From Vitrella brassicaformis (taxonomy: Eukaryota; Sar; Vitrellaceae): a stretch of 20,929 nt of DNA. The stretch is taken from positions 146,415 to 167,343 of the forward strand of contig CDMY01000206.1 in the NCBI GenBank assembly GCA_001179505.1, in the 5' to 3' direction. The translations under genes were made by a program, and so were the position numbers. Of the stretch, positions 1 to 9,594 are shown piece by piece; the first letter of the stretch is position 1; each line of letters starts with the position of its first letter. Under the pieces are notes generated by a model, which saw only the letters and a program-made list of their open reading frames with translations, did no database searches and had not been told where the DNA came from.

Positions 1-23
1 CCCCCCCCCCCCCCCCCCCCCCC
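1..23. repeat. poly-C run at window edge
   Basis: Twenty-three consecutive C residues open the window. It may be a genuine homopolymer, a contig end, or a sequencing or assembly artefact. Nothing else is readable from it. Confidence 0.7.
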
Positions 24-67
24 AGCCCCCATCTGTGGGGGCGCTGTGGTGCTGAGGGCCGAAGCCC

Positions 68-2117
68 TCAGCACCGGAAGAGGCCGCAGAGGCCCCCCTT
101 CTTCTGAGGGGGGCTCTGCGACCTGTCCCGCACCTGGTGCGGCTCTCGTGTTGCTGACGTCTGCCCGCCGCCAAAGAGGCCGCCAGCTCCTCTGCCCCCC
201 GTCCTCCCCTGCACATGGCGATGGCTCTCCGATGCCGGCGCCGCTGCCGCCATACGGTGGTCCTCATTGATGCCGATTGGCCCAATTGCCAAACAACAGG
301 TTAGGTGCGGCGCCGAAGGCTGGAGCTGGGTGAGGGTGGAGATGCGGCGTTCGGGTGGCGTCAGGTGAGGGGACGAGGGGCGGGGAGGGAGACGCTCGTG
401 GAGGGAATGACGGATGATACGGCTGAAAGGGGCGGCTGCCTGGGGGACCGAGACAAGCGAAGAGGCCACCGGGGCTGGTGCGATGGCGAGAGTCATCATG
501 CCGGCTGCTGGAAGGGGGCCACGTTGGCCGGATTGTGCAGCGGGAGGAATAAGCACCTGAGTGTATCCACCCCATCTCATTCAGGGTATTCTCCCTCTCT
601 CCGCCCGACGTACCAGCAGAGATGGCGCCAGGATCGTTCGTAGCAGCCGTGCCACCGGACATCTGTGAGCCGTGGCCGCTGCCGCCGCTGCCCGTCGTCA
701 TACCGCCCCCACTGCCCCCCGACCGCAGTCCCGTCTCCACATACGGCGCCGCGAAGCATCGAACAAGCCGGCGCCCATCGCACCACCACCAGCAGGCTGT
801 CCGTGAGGGAAGAAGGGCGGCACTGCACGGCGTGGCGGGCTCACCCAGCCCGTCTGCTGCTGCGGGGGGTTGTCCAGGCCCTGGCCCATGCCGATGCACT
901 GCAGGCCGTCCTGGGGTCGCTTCTGACGCGGCAGCTGACCAACATGACTGGTACGTACAGACACACACAAAGGGAGAGAGAGGGCATGAAGGACAGACAG
1001 CTCAGCTTGTGGGGGCTGTCGTGAGTGTCAATCAGTACTGTAAGCCACCTGTGTGGCGGCATTCTGTGGGCCTTGTGGTCAAACGGCGGTCACGACGAGA
1101 CGGTGCCGAGCCCCGCCAGAGGGTCGATGTCGACCTCATGGCCGCGCTGTGCGATGCCGGGGGTCATCTGGGGCCACAGCTTCGCCGGCTGCTGGAAGGG
1201 GGAGGGGGCCACGTTGGCCGGACTGTGCATTGGGAGGGGCCCTGGCACTACATGTACGGGGGCGGGGCGGGGGTGTGGGTGGCGGTGAGGGAGGGGAGAG
1301 ACGCCGGCAGCGCTGTGCTGCTGGACCTGGACCGGGGCGGCTTGGGGGGGGGCCTGATGACAACACACAGACAGCCACACAGACACCGAATGACTGCATC
1401 AATCACAGTAAGTGCCTGCCGATCCCTCCTGCCCTGCAGACATGGTGCGGGTATGTGTACCTGGCGCTGCTGCGGCTGCTGCTTGGCGCGCAGCTCCTCC
1501 AGCTGAGTGCGCAGCTGCTGCGCCTCTCTCTCGGCAGCCTGCTGCACAAGACAGAGAAGGCATCAAACACAAGGATACACACACATCCACTGATCAGCGT
1601 GTGTGTGGATGTCAGAAGTCCCGGATAGGGCTGACCAGCCGTGTGCGCTGCTCCACAAATATGGGCCCGGCCCTCCGCCAGGACTCCTCAGCCTTCAGCA
1701 ACTTCCCTACAAGGAAAGCATACAGAGGCACATGAGTGATGACCCCTTCCATCACATCATCGTGGCGGCGTACCGCCCAGGTAGTGGTGGTTCTCAATGA
1801 GTTCGAGCAGGTCCACCTCAAGCTGCCGGCGGGTCATGCGGCTGAGCACTGCAGTCAGTCATCACAGAAACCAAGAGAGGACACACAATGACGGAGAAGA
1901 AACGAGCATGCAGTGAGAACGGCCTTTCGGCGCCCCGCCCTCTCTCTTGCCCCGTCTGTCTGTCTGTCTGTCTGTCTGTCTGTGTACTGGCTGGCTGCAT
2001 GGCTATCCATGTGTCCTCCTGACGCTGACGGAGACGTGCCAGCCTCTCGTGCTTCGCCTTCGGCCACTGCCCGAACTTGCACGCTTCGATGAACAGGTCG
2101 GGCCGCTGGGTCTCCAT
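68..2117 (-). CDS. Unknown Pro/Gln-rich protein with short coiled coil
   Basis: I do not recognise this gene. Five phase-consistent exons are visible on the minus strand: 2117-2024, 1848-1774, 1706-1636, 1541-1461 and 1353 down to about 1111. They start at an ATG and encode a basic, helical N-terminus (begins METQRPDLFIEACKFGQWP), then a Glu/Gln-rich coiled coil (AEREAQQLRTQLEELRAKQQ), then a Pro/Gln/His-rich disordered stretch. Downstream, strong donor and acceptor pairs suggest further exons (934 to about 883, then about 834 onward), but I cannot carry one frame through 1110-600. An open frame closes at 68, so the 3' limit is tentative. The intron between the first two exons holds a (TGTC)n run. 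The start codon lies only 23 bp past the stop of the kinase remnant, so part of this could instead belong to a fused transcript. Confidence 0.4.
500..547. repeat. Internal duplication, copy a
   Basis: This segment closely matches 1184-1237, which differs mainly by a 6-nt insertion and a few substitutions. Both lie in the same orientation inside the predicted minus-strand gene at 68-2117. Confidence 0.75.
1184..1237. repeat. Internal duplication, copy b
   Basis: This is the second copy of the segment at 500-547. Here the minus strand reads as part of the Pro-rich exon (motif SPANVAPSPFQQPA). In the other copy the equivalent frame meets a TGA directly after QQPA. Confidence 0.75.
1954..1984. 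repeat. (TGTC)n microsatellite, intronic
   Basis: About seven tandem TGTC units lie in the inferred first intron of the minus-strand gene at 68-2117. Similar CAGA/TGTC runs occur in introns of several other genes here. Confidence 0.85.
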
Positions 2118-2139
2118 GGCTGCTGCTGCTGCTCACTGC

Positions 2140-2732
2140 TCAGCGACGGCCCAAGGTGACCTCAGGGGCGCGGTATTGTCTGGTGTTGACGACGAGAGAA
2201 TCACACTCCTCCTCAAACCTTGCCCCTCCGAAATCTATGACTGAGACACAAAACGGGCATCACGAGTGATGAGTGGCGTGGTATTTGATATGTCTTGCAT
2301 GCACTTTTGGTATCAGCTTTGGCCGGGCGGACGAAGTGATCGCCCAGAGGGGCACCGGATATCTGCAGTAGGGACACACAAAGGCCATTAATCGTGGTGG
2401 TCGTATCCTGTATGCGCGGGTACGTACCCGTGACGGTGGCACGCTTCGCGCTATGTGCGGGTCAGCAAACAAGACATTCTTGTGCTGCATTAGGAGAAAG
2501 ACACATAGGCTTGCCGTCTCATCTTTGACTCCTCAGTGTGTGAGGTGAGTTTCATGGTGTGTAGGAAATCCAGGCCGTCCAGCACTTGCCTTGCCACCAC
2601 TTGTATGTTCTCCAGGTATGTGGGTAGGTCATCGACTGTTTGTGTTGCCCAAAGCATCGATCCATCTCCATTCACTAAGTAGGATCACTCACTCACCTGA
2701 CAGGTACTTGATCTCGTCATCGGGGTGCTCCC
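2140..2732 (-). pseudogene. Degenerate LAMMER/CLK-like protein kinase core
   Basis: Minus-strand segments that look like exons encode the middle of a LAMMER-type kinase. 2732-2697 and 2635 to about 2541 give a helix E region (IQVVARQVLDGLDFLH, then TMKLT). 2484-2428 gives KNVLFADPH. A possible 7-nt exon at 2362-2356 and 2240-2140 give SVIDFGGARFEEE and NTRQYRAPEVTLG, which match the DFG and APE segments. In the family, MKLT should run straight into HTDLKPEN; here the sequence reads SHTEESKM, so the catalytic HxDLKPxN loop is not intact in any splice form I found. A stop (2140-2142) follows two residues after the EVTLG segment, so subdomains IX-XI are missing, and no glycine-loop/AVK lobe was found upstream. 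The preserved splice signals suggest recent decay or an unusual pseudokinase. Family assignment is good; functional status is inferred. Confidence 0.6.
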
Positions 2733-3690
2733 CTAACGCCGCTCACACACACACATCCCGCACGTGCGTACGCGGCTGGCATTCTCATTTTTCCAATGCC
2801 CATCATCATTCTCCTCTGGTCCTTTGAAGAGACTGGGGGCGGAAGGGGGCCGAATAGTTACGGGGCGTGGAGAGACCACCAGATTTAGCTGAGGAGCAAG
2901 ACAAGAACCTGACGAAAAAGCGAGAACGAAAAGAACACTCCGTCTCTCGTCGAGAATACTTTCTCATGCCAACCCACGGCACCAGGCGCTCAGTTCTCGT
3001 CCTTGTGCGGACACTGCTGGCCTCGCTGGCAACACAAGACAAGTATATGTGCTCAAAAAGTCCCAAAAAGTCATGTCTGCTCTCACATGTCCACACACGG
3101 GCACACAGTGACTTACCTCAATTCGAAATAAAACACCGACGAGCGCGGTGCACAGACAGACGGGAGCCTTGGCCAGGAGCAGCTGCCCCGGCTGGCTGCC
3201 GCCGCGGTGGGCCGATAAGGGCGGCGAGGTCATTGGTTGCCGCTGCCACGTACGGGAAGGAAGGGAGGGCGCGGCGGAGATGGTGGGCGGGGCGCGAGGG
3301 AAACCAGCCAGAAAAAGACAAAACTGAGAGCTGGAAAACAAGGGAGGACAACACGGCAGCTGGTGGTGGTTTGTTTTCTTCTTTGAACCACGTCCCTGTC
3401 TCCTGCCGTCTCCCGACGAGAATTCTCGCCAATTTCACAAACTAAGCCACACGTTGGTGCAGGTGACGTTGACAGCCCTGGAGGTGTGGGGGGTTAACGA
3501 ATATCCCGTGCTGACATGTCGACTCCTGCTCTCGGGGAAACTTCATCATCCGCTGCCCCTGTCTGCCCTTCGCTCTCACGCTCCCTCTTGCGATGCTGAA
3601 CAGAAGCTTTCACTCATCAACATTGCCGCCGATTTCGTGTCTGCCTTTTAGCTCTTCCATGTCCTTCACGCCCCTGGCAGCGGCGGTTTC
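2733..3690. other. Mostly unassigned stretch upstream of kinase remnant and DENR
   Basis: No gene could be supported here. A good minus-strand donor (GAG|gtaagt at 3117/3118) follows an open frame with a hydrophobic run (LLLAKAPVCLCTALVGVLF), so a 5' exon of a minus-strand gene is possible. The stretch also contains one copy of the dispersed repeat (3328-3441) and presumably the DENR promoter. Confidence 0.5.
3328..3441 (-). repeat. Dispersed repeat, copy 1
   Basis: Positions 3408-3441 are the exact reverse complement of 20630-20663 (34 of 34). Positions 3328-3343 are the reverse complement of 20714-20729 (16 of 16). The stretch between the blocks is diverged (64 versus 50 bp). The 34-bp block contains the 12-bp palindrome CGAGAATTCTCG. 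Read in repeat orientation, the second block resembles a pyrimidine tract plus splice acceptor (TTGTTTTCCAG). It may be a mobile-element fragment or a shared promoter/5' leader. Confidence 0.8.
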
Positions 3691-4903
3691 ATGGACCACC
3701 CTAGGCGTCAGAGAGCTCGCAACGAATTTGCGGGGGCAATGGCAGAGAATGGTGGCGAAATGGACGCCGCAGGTGAGGCCGAGGAAGATCTGTTCGACAG
3801 GTCGGGAGGTGATGCGGGCGATGCGGCCAGCGGTGACGACCGACCAACGAGGGAAAGGAGGAGAGGCAAGAAGGGCAAGAAGAAGGGCAGAGATGAGCCA
3901 GACCAGGAGCAGGATGAAGACAACGAAGATCTCTTTGCCGATGGTGGACCTGGGCCGTCGAGTAGCGCGGATGAAGTGCCATGGGAGCACGACAAGCAGC
4001 CGCCGCTCGGTGCTCCAGTGAGGGTCCAATACTGCCCAGGTGAGCCATTCAATTGCACTGGCCTCGATGCATGACGAAACCGTCACGCTGTGCTGTGATC
4101 AGATTGTGGGATGCCGCCCGACTTCTGCGACTGGGGCGGCATGTGGGACAAGTGCAAGATCCGTGCTGCTGAGCAGTACCCGCAGTATTACCCTGAGCTG
4201 GCCGAGAAGATGGCTAGCCTCACCCTCGAGGAGAAGGAACAAGTGGAGGCCGCTGCGGCCGCGAGCGTCGCCAGTGAGTCATGCATAATGGATGACAAGA
4301 GCCTGCCCGGCATTGTGTGTGTATGTGTGTGTGATTAGACACTGAGTTAAAGCTGTTGGCCAAGAAGAACAAGGGCAAGGAGGTTGAGCAGAAGGTGACC
4401 GTCCAGCGGCAAAACAGGAAGGGCAGGAAATTCATCACCACCGTCAAGGGGCTCGAAACGTTCGGTCGGTATGCGCACCATGACACCATCCATGCCACAC
4501 AGATGCGTGCGTTGGTACCGTCCCGGCGTCATGGGTTTGTATGTGTGAAGGTGTGAAGCTCGATAAGGCGTCTAAGGTGTTTTCCAAGGCCTTCAGCTGC
4601 GGTGCGGCTGTCGTCAAGGGCGCCCCAGGACAGCCGGACGAGATCGACATTCAGGTTGGCAGTGGATGGGTGGGGTCGGTAGATAGGCACGTGCCGTACG
4701 TGTGTGGATGGCCATCGATGCGATGCGTGTCTACATAGGGTGATGTGGAGGACGGGCTGGAGGAGGTCATACTCAGGACTTTCCCTGAGGTGAGTGAAGG
4801 AGTGAGTGAGTCAGCACGCAATGCAGCGGCAAGAAGGCTGTCACTGTGTGGGTTTCTGCATCAGGTTGATGACGACAAGATATATTACTTGAAGCCCAAG
4901 TAA
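3691..4903 (+). CDS. DENR: Density-regulated protein (DENR), SUI1-domain translation factor
   Basis: Six exons join in frame to 279 aa: 3691-4039, 4103-4273, 4339-4464, 4551-4654, 4739-4789 and 4865-4903 (TAA). DENR pairs with MCT-1 in the cytoplasm and acts in ribosome recycling and reinitiation. After an acidic and Lys-rich low-complexity N-terminus comes the family's cysteine motif, with Cys at about residues 115, 118, 125 and 134 (YCPDCGMPPDFCDW). The C-terminal SUI1 domain (about 170-279) includes KVTVQRQNRKGRKFITTVKG, FSKAFSCGAAVVKG and a final EVDDDKIYYL, like DENR of other eukaryotes. It is longer than typical DENR (about 200 aa) because of the acidic N-terminus; a second in-frame ATG at 3739 is an alternative start. 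The gene is convergent with the helical-repeat gene downstream. Confidence 0.93.
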
Positions 4904-4942
4904 GACCGAGATACTGATGTATCTCGGTCTTATTTGGGCTTC
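4891..4942 (+). promoter_or_regulatory. 24-bp hairpin across the DENR stop codon
   Basis: Arms 4891-4914 and 4919-4942 are complementary over 24 bp around the loop TGAT. The only non-Watson-Crick pair is a G-U wobble in the DENR-sense RNA (4900 with 4933). The left arm includes the last codons and the TAA of DENR; the right arm is 3' UTR. It is not followed by a T-run. A role in RNA 3'-end processing, stability or small-RNA production is inferred only from its structure. Confidence 0.75.
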
Positions 4943-5154
4943 CTGTTCGGGGTCGGGTCGGGGTCTCTACGTACGTATCACCCCTATCCAGTGCGTCGCG
5001 TGTGTTGTGCATGCGATGCAATTGACAAGGGACAACAATGACAGACACTTGCCTTACCGCAGCACTCGTCATATCTCGTCAATGCACGCTACATCCGATC
5101 ACTCAATCCGCTTATTGACAGCCCCACAGCCCGTCATGAGACAACACACCCCCG

Positions 5155-6733
5155 TCACTCCGCACAGTACACCTCAACAATATCACTCTGAAAGCCCGCT
5201 TCATCGAATGCACGCCGCACAGTGCGGAGCTCATGCGGACGAAAATCGTCGATTCTCCGAGGGATGAGCTGGGCGAGGCATGCGAGAAGCATTATATCGG
5301 CTCGCCCTGCCCGGGTGAAGGCCATCAGTAGCTCGGCGATGTCAGAGGAATTCACGGATGCATTCATCTTGACCTGACAGACACGCAGAGAGATAATGAG
5401 ACAGGCCAAGGTGTTGTGGTGTGTTGCTCCCGGGACCTACCATGGTTTGTATGCGACTGGAGATGAAGCCGAATAGGTGTGGCGGGATGACGTCGAGCTT
5501 CGAGTAGGCAGCACTGATGTGCGCCAGGTCGCTCGCGCTCCAGCGGTCGTTAACACGACCCATTTCAGACCCGCTTGGCCTCGTTTTGTCATTCAGCAAC
5601 TGCAGAAGAAGACACTCACACACACGTGTCAATGGATTCCAAGCGAGCAAATAGAATGGATGGCCTCTTCGTGTGTGCGGGCTCACCCGGTCAGATGAGT
5701 ATCGTGGCGGCGCTGCCCACGGCTTTGCAGCATCATTCCTCGGCGCTCCTGCCGACCCCTCGGCAGTCTCCTTGGCCACAATGACGTCCGCAAAGCTGTC
5801 CATCATCTCGTCGTGCCGAAATCTCGCCTTGGCGTACGCGTGCATCAACAGGGCGATCTCCATGCACGAGAAGTAAGCCCTCCACTCCACAGCTAAGTGA
5901 CCCAGCGGTCCGAAGACCGATGCGTCCGCTATGTTCATCCTGGCAAAGGCGCCCAGGAGGAGGCAGAGGGCCTGGCAGGTGAGCTCTATCTGCCGGTGTT
6001 CCGACTGGATATTCTCAGCGAAGGCCTCGTAAAGCTGCGGGTCGGTGACTTGCAGCTTGGCGAAAGCGTGGGCAATGTGGGCCATGGCCAGGCCGTCCAG
6101 TGTGGTGCGTCGGTTGCTGCGGATCTCCTGCGATATGGCGTCAAAGAGCTCCGCCCGATAGAGGTTCTGTTTGGCATAGTAGAGGCAGATGGTGGCCAGC
6201 TGCTGGTCGCTGAAAGCCGTCACGTGCCGCTGCAGCTGCTCATGAAGCGACGCGAACAGAGGCCGGTCCCACACATCCAGCCGGGTGAGGGCGTCCACCA
6301 CATTGGCCAGCACTTGAGCCGAGGCAGTGGCGGTCTGCTCGTCTTGCTTGCTCGTGGCAAGCGTCCGCATCAGCTGGGTCGCGAGAGCCTCAATCAGAGC
6401 CACATCCCTATATGCGATTCGCGCCAGGCTGCTAAGCAATAAGGATACTTCCCGCGGCGCCAGAGAGCCCGCCAGCCGCTTCCCCTGGTCCGCCAGCCGC
6501 CTCCAGAAGTGCATGTCAGCGTAGCCCTGCTTGGAGGCATTCATGGCGGCGTGGCACAGCTCACGTGCGCCCATCTGCAATGGATTGGATGGGTCAAGGC
6601 TGGCCTTGTCGACAGATTGGCGGAGCAGGGCATGTTGTCGGCGCGTCAGAGAGCGTCGCTGTGCACGGACGAATGCGGGAGGCGCCGGAGGGCGAAGAAG
6701 AGGTGGAGATGCGGATGCTCTGGATACTGCCAT
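5155..6733 (-). CDS. Organellar helical-repeat (HPR/FASTK-RAP-like) protein
   Basis: Three exons (6733-5687, 5599-5441, 5373-5155) join in phase to 474 aa. The start is an ATG followed by an Arg/Ala/Ser-rich, acid-poor leader (MAVSRASASPPLLRPPAPPA), typical of a mitochondrial or plastid transit peptide. The rest is about nine alpha-helical repeats of 30-37 residues, for example LAMAHIAHAFAKLQVTDPQL, LCLLLGAFARMNIADASVF, IALLMHAYAKARFRHDEMM and LAHISAAYSKLDVIPPHLF. This pattern belongs to the heptatricopeptide-type repeats of FASTK/RAP proteins, which bind organellar RNA and are numerous in apicomplexans and relatives. I see no C-terminal RAP domain. The gene is divergent from the small acidic gene (248-bp spacer containing a palindromic motif). 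An OPR-like repeat family is the main alternative. The family is fairly sure; the RNA target is unknown. Confidence 0.75.
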
Positions 6734-6789
6734 CTAATTGCTCCGTCACGATGCCTCTTGCGATGAAGAAGATGCGACCCCTTCCTCGG

Positions 6790-6808
6790 CTGCGAGCTAA
6801 GCTCGCAG
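6790..6808. promoter_or_regulatory. Palindromic CTGCGAGCT site in divergent promoter
   Basis: The sequence CTGCGAGCTaAGCTCGCAG is a perfect 9-bp inverted repeat with a one-base centre, between the start codons of two divergent genes (6733 minus, 6982 plus). The same 9-mer recurs in the promoters at 13455-13478 and 18882-18890. It is a candidate transcription-factor site; no factor is known to me. Confidence 0.55.
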
Positions 6809-6981
6809 ATCGTCACAATCTTTTTGGCTTTTTTGATTGTCTGAGCACCCAGAGAGCACACGCGTACGTCAAGCTACACCACCTCGAGGAAATATCGAGA
6901 AAGAAACCGCAAAACGGCCTTCCCCCACCGCCGTTCCCTCATCGACTTCTGACTTCATCGCACTCACATCAGAGGAACACG

Positions 6982-7757
6982 ATGAACGCTCTGTTTGGTC
7001 TGTTTGGTCGCACCAAGGCGCCGCCAAAGCCGAAGGTCCCCATCTATCGCAACGAACTTGAAGGAACCGAGGGAGAGGGGAGCGACGCCAATGAATCGAC
7101 ATCGTAAGCAGAAGGGGAGGGACGAAACATGGTCGTGGCCTGGCCCACTATGTCTCTCTCTGTGCAGGCCGGGTTTCTCGCCCGCCAAGACGGCAATCTT
7201 CGACAAACGCAGCGACTCTCACGCAAGGTGAGCACTTCCACACTCATTCGCCGTCTGTGGGCACGGATCCCTGTGTTGTTTGTCGACACACAACGACAGC
7301 AATTTCCTCACATCGCAGCTGCTGCAGAGTTCGACAGTAGACAAGATCATCCGCCGGGGTCAGCTGCCCACCCCACGACCGCAAACAACAGGCAGCCCGG
7401 CTGTATTTCTCTTGTTTGGTTCAGGTTCGACGGCAAGTGTGAGTGCGGGTGAGCCATCCGTGGTGTATGAGGCCAAGGGCGTGGGGTCGTCGTCGTCTGC
7501 CTGTCTCGTGGGAGAGGATGACGGGGACGAGGAGTGGGAAGAGGTAGGTGGGCTGCCATGCCAACAGACAGACAGACAGACAGACAGGCGAGGTTGTGTA
7601 TGTCTCCACCTCTCTATGTGTCCATCTGCGTGTGCTGTACGCTGTGTGTGTGTGTCAGGTGTCGTTGAGCAAGGAGGACATTGACGAGATGGAGGATGAA
7701 GATTACCAGGCCTTCTACATGCGCCAGTGGATCTTCTTCCTCTCTGTTTTCTGCTAG
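6982..7757 (+). CDS. Small acidic protein of unknown function
   Basis: I do not recognise this gene. Five exons (6982-7103, 7168-7227, 7300-7358, 7425-7543, 7659-7757) join in phase to 152 aa, starting MNALFGLFGRTKAPPKPKVP and ending at TAG. Ser/Thr-rich segments follow, then an acidic stretch (GEDDGDEEWEEVSLSKEDID) and an aromatic end (FYMRQWIFFLSVFC) that could be a short membrane-associated tail. The third intron (66 nt) is a multiple of three with no in-frame stop, so its retention would insert 22 residues; its pyrimidine-rich 3' end argues it is normally removed. The last intron holds a CAGA microsatellite. The gene is divergent from the helical-repeat gene. Confidence 0.6.
7563..7587. 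repeat. (CAGA)n microsatellite, intronic
   Basis: About six CAGA units lie in the last intron of the gene at 6982-7757. Confidence 0.85.
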
Positions 7758-8195
7758 AATGACGCAGTCAGCATCAACACCTACCTAACTGGCCACGTGA
7801 CGTGACCAACCAGACAGAGAGAGACAGACAGATGGCATATTGCGAGCGACCCGTTGCTGTTTTTTCGGTGCTGTGTGTGTGTGCACGTGTGAGAGTATCG
7901 CAACGGTCGCATCGCAGTGTCAGGCCAGGGCACTGTTCCCCACGTTTGCTGCTATGCCACATTGACGTGCCCGATTTATCCATTGACGCGCTCGAATACC
8001 GTGTGCGTATGATAATGGGATGGGGGAGGGACGGAGGGAGGGAGAGAAAACGAACGATTGCCTCAACCTTTGCTGGAAAGGTGCTCGACGTGTGAATGAT
8101 ATTGCAAAGGACCATGTCAGAAAATAACCTTCAATACGTGACGTACTTGTCCAACAGATTGAATGCACAGCCATGCACTACACGTCTCCAAACGT
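7758..8195. other. Convergent intergenic spacer
   Basis: This lies between the 3' ends of the genes at 6982-7757 (+) and 8196-9496 (-). It has short CAGA and GT runs and no supported gene; it presumably carries both 3' UTRs. Confidence 0.6.
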
Positions 8196-9496
8196 TCACG
8201 AAGCGCCATCGCCATCGTCATGGGCCTCATCACCCTCCTCGCCCTCTTGCTCATCGTCCCCTTCCTCCTCTTCCTCCTCTTTCTTGAATTTCCGCTGGCG
8301 GCCGCTCCTCGCAGCCCTCCCCCCGCCACCCCGGCCCCTGCCGCCCCTCTTGCTCCCCTTGGTCCCTTTGTGTGCGGTCTTCTTCACCCGCTCCTTGCCC
8401 ACGGCCTTCTTGCCGCCGCTTTTCCTGGCCCTGGCCGAGAGGGCGACCTTGTCGGCCTTTTCCTTCTCGGCCGCCTTCTCCAGCATGCTCTTCTGCCGGG
8501 GGAGCGGCTTCCATGGCTTGAGCGGCGATCGGCCGCCGAAGATGGATTCCATCGTCAGCTGGCCGGGCCCGGCGGGATGGGGAGGGGTGTGGGGCCGCGG
8601 GATGTCATCCTCGTCCTGCTCGTGATGTTCCTCCTCGTGAGGGCCAGCGGCATCGTCGTGGTGGTGCGGGTGCGGGTGTGGTCGTGTGCTGATCTCGGGA
8701 GAGGGCGGCTGCAGCGGCAGGAGGTCTTCCTCACCGCCATGGTCTACGCCGTTCTCATCAACCCCACACCCATCCCCACCATGACCCCCACCAGCTGCAG
8801 CGGCCGCTGCTGCAGCAGCAGCCGGCCCACTCGGAACAGCACACTCACCACTGAAACACATGATACAGCCAGGCAGGGACGCTGTGCATTATGCTACGCG
8901 TCATGTGCATGGGATCCCTTCATTACCTATCATCGTCCTTCTTGTGCTCTACGATTACTGGCGGCACTATCGGCTTGAGCACAGCCGACTTCTGCACGCG
9001 GCCGGGACTCCCCTTCTCGGGTGAGCGCCCTCCAGCCGCTGCAGCAGCGGCAGCAGCCGCCGCAGAGGCGGGCTTGTCAACAAACCTGACATCACACACA
9101 CACATGCACAGCATCGCAACCCATGGATGGGCGAAATGGATGGATGGATGGATGGATCTGCCTAATGGCTGCTGTGCCCTTGCTCACAGGTTCTGAGCTA
9201 TCTTGGGCGGGGACTTGTTCTTCAGATCGGCTATGCGGCGCAACGACGCACCTGCATTCCATCCATACGAACCAGCATCCACATCAAGCGCATTGCAAAT
9301 CCGCCCTCATCCGTCCATCTCGTCTCTCTTATTCACCTTTCTCACGGCCCGGGCTCTCAGGGGGTGTAACGGTGGCAACTTTGACCCGAGGAGCACCAGC
9401 AGCTGCTGCAGCAGGAGCGGGCTGGCCACGGTCCATGTGACCGTCGTTGCCACTCTCGTCGCTAAGGTCTCGCATCAACTCGTTTGGGTCGTCCAT
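8196..9496 (-). CDS. Low-complexity charged protein, probably nuclear
   Basis: I do not recognise this gene. Four exons (9496-9337, 9251-9188, 9085-8927, 8850-8196) join in phase to 345 aa, from an ATG to a TGA. The N-terminus is acidic (MDDPNELMRDLSDESGNDGH). Two poly-alanine tracts of about ten residues flank a segment with SPEK/SPGR motifs. A His/Glu/Pro-rich part follows, then a short ordered-looking piece (MESIFGGRSPLKPWKPLPRQ) and a Lys-rich, histone-H1-like stretch. An RGG-type box (RGGRGRGGGGRAARSGRQRK) and a long acidic tail end the protein. Such a basic-then-acidic C-terminus is common in chromatin and nucleolar proteins; that role is inferred. It is divergent from IFT27, with only 98 bp between the start codons. 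Confidence 0.7.
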
Positions 9497-9594
9497 TCCC
9501 CCTGCAAGTCGTGTGTTGGAATACTAAATCAGATGTGCGGTCGCCCATGCAAAGCGAAGTGAGTTTACATCACCCGCGCGCTGCCGAAGGAAAC

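Noticed and set aside
622-1506. Long plus-strand open frame opposite the Pro-rich gene
   Set aside because: It is Arg/Gly/His-rich, antisense to splice-consistent minus-strand exons, and reads through minus-strand intron motifs. It is most likely a shadow of GC-rich DNA.
1954-1984. CRISPR-like or coding repeat from tetranucleotide runs
   Set aside because: These and the similar runs at 7563-7587, 11864-11885 and 12030-12051 are simple microsatellites inside introns, with no spacers and no conserved frame.
4891-4942. Bacterial-type intrinsic terminator
   Set aside because: The stem is long but no T-run follows, and the gene is eukaryotic and spliced.
8163-8978. Plus-strand frame opposite the charged protein gene
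   Set aside because: Its leucine/proline-rich sequence is the complement of the Lys/Glu/Gly codons of the minus-strand gene, whose exon phases all agree.
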